From contig JAAERX010000074.1 of the NCBI GenBank assembly GCA_024229935.1, positions 1 to 64,000 on the forward strand: DNA of 64,000 nt, in the 5' to 3' direction. The DNA is from Gammaproteobacteria bacterium. Lineage in GTDB: Bacteria > Pseudomonadota > Gammaproteobacteria > Steroidobacterales > GCA-2729495. This document shows, piece after piece, positions 44,057-51,725 of the stretch. A program made the position numbers and the translations under genes. Each line of letters begins with the position of its first letter. Positions within the stretch are counted from its first letter, which is position 1. The notes beneath the pieces were generated by a model that was not told where the DNA came from, made no database searches, and saw only the letters and a list, made by a program, of their open reading frames with translations.

Positions 44057-44150
44057 CTGGGATGGATAACGTAAGTAACCCCGAAAAAGCTTTTATAAAA
44101 ATGCAGCATATGATTGGCCTGATCACTAAGCCGAAATGCCACAGCGTACC

Positions 44151-45125
44151 TTATTCTGAAAGATTAAATTCAGCACGAATTGTCTTACGTAATGCATTCT
44201 TAAGGTCATAACTTGGCTTAAAACCTGCCGCCAGCAATCTTTTTGTTGAAAACTGGCTATTGGAGCAAAATTTATGAATACGAACCCGGCTCACGGGAAA
44301 TGTTTTGTTGAACAAAACTGCAATGCCGTCAAGAATTGCAGCAATTGGATAAACAATCCACATTGGTACACGCATTGGCATATCAGAGCCATACTTAAAA
44401 ACATCACGAACAAGTGGGACAAGTTCATTCATCTGTAAATCCGGCTTGTCAGCATAGTTGAATATCTCAATATTCTTACCTTGCAAACCAAGAAAGAATT
44501 CAAGGCAGGCGGTTATATTGCCTACGTAAGCAATGGACTTGCGATTTTTACCATCACCTACCATTACAAAGTGCTTCTTACCAAGCTGTCGGATCAGGTT
44601 ATATACATTGCCACGATTCATCTCACCAAATACAGCTGTAGGCCTTATAATACGCAAGAGGCGTGAACTACCGCCTGCCACCCACTCAAAGTAAATCTGC
44701 TCAGCCTCATATTTTGTCCGTCCATAATCATTGATGTAATTAATATCAGCATCTTCATCCAGCTCCTGCTCTGAAAAGCCATAGATTGCAACAGTGCTGG
44801 TAAAAATTATTTCTTCGATACCCAGTTTTTCAGCAGCAATACATACATTCTTTGCTCCCTGCACATTGACATCATCATAAAGTGACAATGGACGTACATC
44901 ATCCTTATGCTCAGCAGCAAGATTATAAATCACATCACAGCCTTCACAGGAACTGACAAGATCATCCACGCTGCGTACATCACCCGCTACACGCAAGTGC
45001 GAAAACACCTTACTATCAGCCTTATCGATTATTTTGACCTTATGCCCTGACGCTAGTAATCGTTCGGCTAATCGTGTCCCAATAAAACCACTGCCGCCAA
45101 TAATAGCTATATTTCTAATGGTCAT
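44151..45125 (-). CDS. NAD-dependent epimerase/dehydratase (extended SDR)
   Basis: This 324-aa extended SDR acts on nucleotide sugars. It starts MTIRNIAIIGGSGFIGTRLA (GxxGxxG cofactor motif), has the AEH and TSTVAIYG stretches and the catalytic YGRTKYEAEQ (Y-x3-K). The ATG at 45125 is preferred because AGGAG lies ahead of it; a longer frame to 45173 exists. Substrate cannot be read from the sequence. It precedes the GT117 gene by 94 bp and probably supplies a modified sugar to the cluster. Confidence 0.87.
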   Translation of the reverse strand: MTIRNIAIIGGSGFIGTRLAERLLASGHKVKIIDKADSKVFSHLRVAGDVRSVDDLVSSCEGCDVIYNLAAEHKDDVRPLSLYDDVNVQGAKNVCIAAEKLGIEEIIFTSTVAIYGFSEQELDEDADINYINDYGRTKYEAEQIYFEWVAGGSSRLLRIIRPTAVFGEMNRGNVYNLIRQLGKKHFVMVGDGKNRKSIAYVGNITACLEFFLGLQGKNIEIFNYADKPDLQMNELVPLVRDVFKYGSDMPMRVPMWIVYPIAAILDGIAVLFNKTFPVSRVRIHKFCSNSQFSTKRLLAAGFKPSYDLKNALRKTIRAEFNLSE

Positions 45126-45569
45126 ATTGTCCCGAACTCCTGCTATCAATCTGGATGCTAACTTACTTTCCATTCAACTACCCCTACCCACTCATCTGAT
45201 CAATATTTTAGGCAGATGGCTATAAAGATGGAACTGGTGTTCATGCCGCCAGACTCCAAAACTCGTGGACATAAGAACTCTGGCACAGATAATGCAGCAA
45301 ACCCTGACAGAATGTCACAAAATTACCAGCCAGTGGCTATATCACCTAGAATAGCCAGCTCTAAAGATATACAGCCACAACATAATATTGTATGACACAG
45401 ACTCTACAGCCTCTTAATAAATTACAACAACCCTATCTAATGACCAACCGTAATGAATAGCGGTACAATTCTTACCAACCTGAAATTAAACAAAATTTTG
45501 GCTATCCAGTGCCCAAAGTAACTGTAATTCAATGTTACTCTCGGTATTGGCTTCTATGGAATCAATCAC
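45126..45569. other. 444-bp non-coding region between the epimerase and SGNH hydrolase genes
   Basis: No reading frame of note, hairpin with T-run or repeat is seen here. Both neighbours read away from it, so it must hold two promoters. The DNA is AT-rich near 45380-45570. I could not single out a convincing -35/-10 pair. Confidence 0.6.
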
Positions 45570-46733
45570 ATGTCAGGCAAAGAAAAAGGTACTGCACTCA
45601 AGGCAACCATTGTCATCCTGATTGCATTAGCAGGCATTTTGCTGACAGCAGAATTTAGCATCCGCTTACTAGAAAAATCTGGTATCTACCCTCAATTTTT
45701 TGAGGTTTTTGGCAACCCCAAGCCACCCCTTAATAAGCGCACTGGCCCAGGGATGTTTTACGCCCATCCTTATACAGCTTACGCAATGAAACCTGGCTAT
45801 ACACGTGCCAATATTGAACGTATCAATTCATTGGGCTTTCGCGGAGAAGAAATTAGCCTGATAAAGCCAGATGATATTTACCGAATTGTTGCTATTGGTG
45901 GCTCCACGACCTTTGCAGTGTATTTGCCATGGAATCAATCATACCCTTACCTCTTACAGCAAGAGCTTCGAAACCGTTTTGGCACTGACAAGATTGAAGT
46001 TATTAATGCAGGTCTTACCGGATCAACCAGTGCGGAGAGTTTTCACAGACTGCCTACACAGGTACTTCCACTCAAACCGGATATGGTTGTTATATATCAT
46101 GCATTCAATGACCTTCTGCCACGAATATTCAATGACTATCAGGAGGACTACTATCATTTCAGACGATCTGACCCCAATAATCCTCCGGGCATGACTCAAT
46201 CTTATCTTTATCGTCTTGCACTAAGGGTGCTCAGCCCCGGTATGTTTCATGAAAACTATAATCTTGCTGCACAAGTATGGAAAATTGAAAACCTTCCATT
46301 AACAGACACCGAGAGAATGCAAAACTTTTTAAGTAGCACAAATGATGCCTTTAAATCCAACATAGAGAATATGATTATATTATTAGAGGGCAAAGGCATT
46401 GATGTAGTGCTTGCCTCCTTTGCCCTCAATTACAATACTTGGAACTGGCTCGACACCCTTCCCCCTTATGCATGGAAGTCAGGTATTAAGGCCAATAATA
46501 TAGCCATTAGCGAACTTGCTGAAGAATATAGCCTCCCTATGGTTCCTTTTGCAGCTGCCCCTTTTATCGAGGGCAGCGTAAATTTTGGAACTCGCATGTT
46601 CCCCGACTCAATACATATGAGCCCGGAAGGCAATCAGTTCAAAGCTGAAATTTTTGCAGATACCATTGCCCCTATTATTGCGCATGACCTTGGCATCCCT
46701 GTGCCTGAACCATCCGAATATACTGCAGAATAG
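45570..46733 (+). CDS. Membrane-anchored SGNH/GDSL-family hydrolase
   Basis: This 387-aa protein has one N-terminal transmembrane helix (about residues 9-31) and a periplasmic SGNH domain. The four blocks are IVAIGGSTTF (nucleophile Ser in GGST), VINAGLTGSTSAE, VIYHAFNDLLPR and the catalytic Asp-His in DSIHMSPEGNQF. The family includes esterases that add or remove acyl groups from polysaccharides. It lies at the head of a plus-strand group of four genes with a small membrane protein and two oxygenases. It probably edits an exported glycan, which is inference from the surroundings. Confidence 0.85.
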   Translation: MSGKEKGTALKATIVILIALAGILLTAEFSIRLLEKSGIYPQFFEVFGNPKPPLNKRTGPGMFYAHPYTAYAMKPGYTRANIERINSLGFRGEEISLIKPDDIYRIVAIGGSTTFAVYLPWNQSYPYLLQQELRNRFGTDKIEVINAGLTGSTSAESFHRLPTQVLPLKPDMVVIYHAFNDLLPRIFNDYQEDYYHFRRSDPNNPPGMTQSYLYRLALRVLSPGMFHENYNLAAQVWKIENLPLTDTERMQNFLSSTNDAFKSNIENMIILLEGKGIDVVLASFALNYNTWNWLDTLPPYAWKSGIKANNIAISELAEEYSLPMVPFAAAPFIEGSVNFGTRMFPDSIHMSPEGNQFKAEIFADTIAPIIAHDLGIPVPEPSEYTAE

Positions 46734-46772
46734 ATATAAACTTTTAAAGAAAACTTAGGAAAGCTGCCAACT

Positions 46773-47216
46773 ATGCTGACACATGATTACGCATACTATC
46801 TATTGAAGGTTTTTATAGCCGGCCTGCCCTCACTGCCCGGCATTCTCACATTACTTTTATTTATTGGTGCCTTAATTTCACGGGTAGTATTTAAAAGCTT
46901 CAAGCCAGAGCTGCGTACTTATACTTTCTACTTATGCTTACTAGGCTCTGCTGTACTTGCAACCATTACATTTTATTCCGCAATTCTGGAGCTTGATGAG
47001 CGTCCCGATACACTTGAATTTACTGGCTTACCTGATGGTGAAGCATCCTGTGGCAGCAGGTGGACTAACTGGATTAAAAGTGGACACGGAACAGCCAACC
47101 CCTGTCCCAAGGGCTGTTACCGTGGCCTCACACTCCAAAAAGAAGTAACTGTGAGCGGCTTTCCACCCTGGCCTGAGTACCGTGTAGAACTGCAATGCTG
47201 GAATAACGAGGACTAA
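46773..47216 (+). CDS. Small membrane protein of unknown function, 147 aa
   Basis: This 147-aa protein has two hydrophobic segments (FIAGLPSLPGILTLLLFIGA and YLCLLGSAVLATITFYSAIL). A C-terminal region carrying four cysteines follows (EASCGSRWTNW, NPCPKGCYRGL, ELQCWNNED), suggesting a disulfide-bonded periplasmic tail. I cannot name the family. The gene is 39 bp after the SGNH hydrolase and 111 bp before the first oxygenase. Confidence 0.62.
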   Translation: MLTHDYAYYLLKVFIAGLPSLPGILTLLLFIGALISRVVFKSFKPELRTYTFYLCLLGSAVLATITFYSAILELDERPDTLEFTGLPDGEASCGSRWTNWIKSGHGTANPCPKGCYRGLTLQKEVTVSGFPPWPEYRVELQCWNNED

Positions 47217-47327
47217 ACATATTGTCGCCCCAATCAGTATAAATGCTGATAGCATTGATAGCTTAACTAATGCATTGATAAATATATGCAATGAACAGAT
47301 AAAAAACTCAGCAAATACTACTTACTA

Positions 47328-48164
47328 ATGAATAAAATTATTTCAAGACTGCGACGTTATATTGAGTGGCTATCCGATCGCAAAGGCTACTATCTTGCAA
47401 AAAGCTTTGGCCCCAAGGTGCCAATATTTCCTATGGCTTTCTTACCTGATGGTTTCTCAGTCACTGTAGCGGGTAATACAGGCGTGGCTGTTGTGGATAA
47501 TTTTTGTACCGCCAAAGAAGCGGAGTATCTGATTAGTTCTGCACTTGGCAAGCTTAAAGACAGCCGTATTACAATCAATAATCAGCAAGTCAGGGACAAC
47601 TACCGCACATCACAAACTGCAATGGTCTTTGACCCTTCAAACAAAGATCCCGCAGTACTTCCTCTCCTGTATCGTGCAGGCATGCTACTGGGCTTACCAT
47701 TTTCTAATGTAGAAGCCGTTTATGTTACCCGTTACCAGGAAGGTGAATACTATAAGGCGCATGAAGATTATTATGAAGGCTTTGATGGTGACCGTCTCTA
47801 TACCATACTTATTTATTTGAATGATCTGGAACCAGACCAGGGTGGCGGGACAACCTTTGAGCAATTAAATATAGGTGCCACACCAAAACTTGGCCGGGCT
47901 GTTATCTGGGCTAATACTAACCCCGATGGCTCACATCATCCTGAGTCAAGACACGAAGCATTACCTGTAAAGAATGGCGCGGTTAAGTGGACCATTCAGC
48001 TTTGGTACCGGGCATACAAAATGATAAATGTTCCTGCAGCCTCTATCGTAGCGCCCCAAACATTACAGGGCCAACCCCTGACAGGCGATGAAGAACTTCC
48101 CCCGGGTGCTTGGGCTCCAGGTAAAGTAACTCCTGATAGCCCTTATGGAAAAGCGTTTAGTTGA
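47328..48164 (+). CDS. Prolyl-4-hydroxylase-like 2-oxoglutarate/Fe(II) oxygenase, copy 1
   Basis: This 278-aa P4H alpha-subunit-like protein carries the iron and co-substrate residues: His145-Glu-Asp147 in YKAHEDYY, His209 in SRHEALP and Lys220 in VKWTIQLWYR for 2-oxoglutarate. Other marks are VYVTRYQEGE, YLNDLEPDQGGGTTF and GRAVIWANTNPDG. The substrate could be a protein or a peptide with proline, or another sugar-like molecule. It is 6 bp ahead of a second, related oxygenase of similar length, and both start with similar 50-residue N-terminal stretches (WLSDRKGYYLAKSFGPKVP here). They are tandem duplicates. Confidence 0.86.
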   Translation: MNKIISRLRRYIEWLSDRKGYYLAKSFGPKVPIFPMAFLPDGFSVTVAGNTGVAVVDNFCTAKEAEYLISSALGKLKDSRITINNQQVRDNYRTSQTAMVFDPSNKDPAVLPLLYRAGMLLGLPFSNVEAVYVTRYQEGEYYKAHEDYYEGFDGDRLYTILIYLNDLEPDQGGGTTFEQLNIGATPKLGRAVIWANTNPDGSHHPESRHEALPVKNGAVKWTIQLWYRAYKMINVPAASIVAPQTLQGQPLTGDEELPPGAWAPGKVTPDSPYGKAFS

Positions 48165-48170
48165 AAATTT

Positions 48171-48992
48171 ATGACCTCTCTATACATCAGATTACGTAAC
48201 AAAATCAGCCAGCTGCTATATCGGAAGAATTACTATCTTTCAAAGGTAATACGACCTCAGGTTCCACCCACACCACTACTGAACCTGCCTGCAGGCTTCA
48301 CGGTACATACCATTGCCAAAACAGGCCTAAAGGTTGTAGAAAATTTCTGCACCCAAGAAGAAGCTGACTACATAATAGAAACTGCTCGCAAACAACAACA
48401 ACTAAATAAGAGCCAGGTAATTATTAATGGCAAACCAGTTGACGACCCAGGCAGAACATCAAATCACACAATTGTCTTTAATCGACACCATCAGGACCCC
48501 AAGATACTCAATATTATTGCACGAGGGGCAATGCTTACAGGTGTGCCACAAAGTCATGCTGAGCAGGTTTATGTCACCCGCTATTCAGAAGGTGAGGTAT
48601 ACCATGGTCACTACGACTTTTCTGCTGACTTTCTAACCTGTCACCGGCTGTGCACAACGCTTATCTATTTAAATACACTTGACGTAGAACAGGGCGGTAC
48701 CACTTATTTCCGTGACCTTAATGTGGCATCCCAACCAACTGTAGGGCGTGCAGTCAACTGGACAAACATGAATCCGGACGGCACCTGGCACAAAGAAACT
48801 TTACATGCAGCCCTTCCACCCATTGGCAAAGATACCGAAAAGTGGGTTATTCAACTCTGGTTCCGTCCCTATGAAATGCACCCTATCAAAGAGCCACTGA
48901 AAGCCCTGCAGACAAAACCGGGAATACCATTGACCGGCAAGGAAACCCTGCCTGACGGATTATGGTTTCCTTCTGAGCAAGCCTCCGACTAA
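48171..48992 (+). CDS. Prolyl-4-hydroxylase-like 2-oxoglutarate/Fe(II) oxygenase, copy 2
   Basis: This 273-aa paralogue of the preceding protein keeps His147-Tyr-Asp149 (YHGHYDFS), His212 (TLHAALP) and Lys224 (EKWVIQLWFR), so it should be active. The region VYVTRYSEGEVYH and GRAVNWTNMNPDG mirrors copy 1. A YRKNYYLSKVIRPQVP N-terminus matches copy 1's WLSDRKGYYLAKSFGPKVP, indicating duplication. The two copies differ in the iron-loop residue (Y148 versus E146) and in C-terminal length, so different substrates are possible. Both follow the SGNH gene in one direction. Confidence 0.86.
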   Translation: MTSLYIRLRNKISQLLYRKNYYLSKVIRPQVPPTPLLNLPAGFTVHTIAKTGLKVVENFCTQEEADYIIETARKQQQLNKSQVIINGKPVDDPGRTSNHTIVFNRHHQDPKILNIIARGAMLTGVPQSHAEQVYVTRYSEGEVYHGHYDFSADFLTCHRLCTTLIYLNTLDVEQGGTTYFRDLNVASQPTVGRAVNWTNMNPDGTWHKETLHAALPPIGKDTEKWVIQLWFRPYEMHPIKEPLKALQTKPGIPLTGKETLPDGLWFPSEQASD

Positions 48993-49061
48993 ATAAACCT
49001 TTCCCTGACCTGACCATGACAGGTACCGTCCATAAGCAGACAAATTACGCTGCGTTATTAA

Positions 49062-50216
49062 TCATGCAAATGCTGCGGCCTGAAGAATAACTTTCTTCTG
49101 CAGGTCCCACTTCTCACCAGCATTGGGGAGACCCTTAAATATTTCCTGACCATGTTCTGATATCTGGCGCCAATAAGCCTCATCCTCAGCTAAGCGAATA
49201 ATATGCTCCGCTGCTGAACGTGCATCGGTCGGCCTAAAGTAGGCCGCTGCATCCTGACAAACATCACGGGCAAACCGGAGGTCCGTTGTTACCAAAGGCA
49301 CGCCAGTACATAACGACTCTGGGTATACTGCAGAAAAAACTTCCAGTAATGATGGCAGAAAAGCAATATGGCTCTTTGCATATAAACCCGGTGTCTTACT
49401 GACAGGCACCCGCCCAAGGTTATTGATTCGCTTGCTTACGCCTATACGCTCAGCATGCTGCAGGATATCTTTAACTTCAGGAAGATCCTCAGGTAAAGTA
49501 ACGGTAAATTCAAAATCAAGTTCTGGCCGTAACCTTTCAACCTCTAAAATAACATCTGGGATAATTTCCAGATTCTTATGTCCGTAGTAAGCAGACAAAC
49601 AAAGTATCCGCACTTTACCGTCACCAGAAAAGGAAGCACGTACATTGTTACGCTCAAACTGTGGGCCAACCGTATTAGGAATAATAAATATCTTTTCCGG
49701 CATACAGTGTAAGCGTGAAATCAGGCCTTCCTTCGCTACAGGTGCCTCCGTCCACCAGAAATCAACTCTTTTCCACCACAATGCCTTCCAGGCCATTGTT
49801 CCTATCATCTTCAATGCCTCAAACGAAAAACCAAGTGTTTTAAATGCAAGCCAGCTTGAATGTGTAACCCAGGGGTCTGCCACACCACAAAGATGCCGCG
49901 CTTTAAACTTCACATATGCCGGGCCAAATAATGTAAACACCATATCAGGCTGCATCTGCGCTTCAATCTCTCGCACTCTGTCCCGTTCATCTGCATGACG
50001 TGCCGGTGATTTATCAAATATATGAAAACATGGCTTGGAAATATCAATCCCAAACCCAGTTAATTCCTGTGCTGCCGTTCTGGACACCATGTACTCCCAT
50101 CCAGCAGTATCCGGGTCTTGCATGGCATGCCCAATAAAAGCAGTTGCGACCTGTAAACCACCGCCTTGCATCAAAGTACTTGTATTAACCAAAATTCTAT
50201 AGTGGCTTTCTGCCAT
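49062..50216 (-). CDS. GT4-type glycosyltransferase
   Basis: This 384-aa protein has the GT-B fold. It starts MAESHYRILVNTSTLMQGGG, has a C-terminal domain with RILCLSAYYGHKNLEIIPD and the donor-binding loop IAFLPSLLEVFSAVYPESLC followed by PLVTTDLRFARDVC. Its first residues resemble family 4 glycosyltransferases that use activated hexoses. A longer frame to 50261 lacks family similarity; the ATG at 50216 is preferred. It converges on the oxygenases with 69 bp between. The substrate is unknown but surface glycan synthesis fits its place. Confidence 0.85.
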   Translation of the reverse strand: MAESHYRILVNTSTLMQGGGLQVATAFIGHAMQDPDTAGWEYMVSRTAAQELTGFGIDISKPCFHIFDKSPARHADERDRVREIEAQMQPDMVFTLFGPAYVKFKARHLCGVADPWVTHSSWLAFKTLGFSFEALKMIGTMAWKALWWKRVDFWWTEAPVAKEGLISRLHCMPEKIFIIPNTVGPQFERNNVRASFSGDGKVRILCLSAYYGHKNLEIIPDVILEVERLRPELDFEFTVTLPEDLPEVKDILQHAERIGVSKRINNLGRVPVSKTPGLYAKSHIAFLPSLLEVFSAVYPESLCTGVPLVTTDLRFARDVCQDAAAYFRPTDARSAAEHIIRLAEDEAYWRQISEHGQEIFKGLPNAGEKWDLQKKVILQAAAFA

Positions 50217-50532
50217 AACAATTCCCGCTACGCCTGACCAGGCAACAAATAGGCTAAACAATCAGAGCATACCCTACCTTAAAAAAGGAGGGTCCGTCCA
50301 AGCACCCCATCTCACTTAAATAGGTCTGAACTATATTACTAATGGCCTTTTAGGATATTCTTGTGATCTGCGTAGATAAGATATCTGTTACTAATCAGGC
50401 CAGAATTAAGCTGCAGAAATGCAACTTGATTAATACATCAGGATCATTGAGATCATAATACGACTACTTTACAGTCTTCTTTTTTCCCTAGCGCTCACAT
50501 CCTGCGCATGGCAGGGGAACCGTGTCAGCAGT

Positions 50533-51327
50533 ATGGCATCAGCTGAGGCCACCTCAGTACATACAATAGCTGACACAGAATTTTGTATGGGCAACCTTTT
50601 TGCTCTGCCCACAGAAGACACACCACGCCTAAACCCAAAACAGATTCACTTACTTAACTGGAACACTCATAAGTATGCTGATATTCGGGCACATGACGTA
50701 CTGCTTCATTTAGGTAATAAGGCAAATCTTATTTTGCTTCAGGAATCTATTCAGGATTACACCCATATGCCCACCGTCAGATCTCAGCTGCACTGGGAGT
50801 TTGCACCGGGCTATATTAAGAACGGTATTAAAACAGGTGTAATGACGGCCAGCACAGCAGCACCGATTGCTGCTTGCAAATTAACCAGCACCGAGCCATG
50901 GCTGCGCACACCCAAAGCAACAAATATTACCCGTTATGCCCTCAGCGGTACCGATGAAACTTTACTGGTTATCAATATCCACCTGATCAACTTCACATTT
51001 GGCATCCATGCCATGCAAACCCAGCTAGAGCAAGCCCTAGCGTTTGTAGAGCGGCATACCGGGCCTGTTATTATTTCTGGTGACTTCAATACATGGAGCA
51101 AGAAGCGCAGTAAGGCTGTCTTACAGTCACTCAATAAACTGGGCCTGCAACCAATAAAATACACTAATGACCAGCGCACACAAATTTTTGGCATGCCGGT
51201 TGATCATTTATTCATACGCGATATTCACGTCAGCGCCGCGACAAGCTATTCCGTTGAAAGCTCAGACCATAATCCAATTTCAGTTGTTCTCGAAATGCTT
51301 TTGCCAAATACTCATGCACTTCAATAA
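50533..51327 (+). CDS. Endonuclease/exonuclease/phosphatase-family protein, probably a lipoprotein
   Basis: This 264-aa EEP-fold hydrolase carries HLLNWNTHKYAD, NLILLQESIQD (catalytic Glu), VINIHLINF, VIISGDFNTW (Asp-Asn) and SSDHNPISVVL (Asp-His). All the expected catalytic groups are present, so phosphodiester or phosphomonoester hydrolysis is likely. Directly upstream, in the same frame, lies a hydrophobic stretch ending in a lipobox (LTSC at about 50497-50508), but no ATG, GTG or TTG precedes it after the in-frame TAA at 50434. Either an ATT at 50446 starts it, or the frame is broken. ATG 50533 is the conservative start. Confidence 0.8.
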   Translation: MASAEATSVHTIADTEFCMGNLFALPTEDTPRLNPKQIHLLNWNTHKYADIRAHDVLLHLGNKANLILLQESIQDYTHMPTVRSQLHWEFAPGYIKNGIKTGVMTASTAAPIAACKLTSTEPWLRTPKATNITRYALSGTDETLLVINIHLINFTFGIHAMQTQLEQALAFVERHTGPVIISGDFNTWSKKRSKAVLQSLNKLGLQPIKYTNDQRTQIFGMPVDHLFIRDIHVSAATSYSVESSDHNPISVVLEMLLPNTHALQ

Positions 51328-51682
51328 TTATTTATGGGGGGCTTTACTCCTCAGCACGATATTACTGACTAACACCAGCACTGCCAGTGAGGCAGAAGTT
51401 GAATACCTGCTTTCTGCCGTTGGCAATAGTGGCTGTCTTTTCATCCGCAATGGAGCCGAGCACCCTCCTGCAGAAGCTGAAGGCCACCTGAGAATGAAAT
51501 ACAAGAATGGCTCTCGCTACGTATCCAGTACAGATGATTTTATTACCCGTATCGCCAGCAAAAGCTCCTGGTCTGGTAATCCCTACCAGATCCTTTGCCC
51601 CGGGAAAGAGCCACAATCCAGCAGTCAATGGCTCAATAACCAGCTTAGCCATTTCAGGTCACAAACAAAGCTTCCAGACTAA
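51314..51682 (+). CDS. DUF5329 family secreted protein
   Basis: This 122-aa protein has a signal peptide (NYLWGALLLSTILLTNTSTA) and a DUF5329 body: EVEYLLSAVGNSGCLFIRNG, EAEGHLRMKYKNGSRYV and ASKSSWSGNPYQILCPGK with two conserved cysteines likely paired. Its start overlaps the EEP gene end by 14 nt, so the two are co-translated. DUF5329 has no known function. The exact start is ATG 51314, since the signal peptide begins there. Confidence 0.82.
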   Translation: MHFNNYLWGALLLSTILLTNTSTASEAEVEYLLSAVGNSGCLFIRNGAEHPPAEAEGHLRMKYKNGSRYVSSTDDFITRIASKSSWSGNPYQILCPGKEPQSSSQWLNNQLSHFRSQTKLPD

Positions 51683-51725
51683 CTGACAGCCTAAGTAAGG
51701 CTATCCCTGCTTTACTATTGACTCA

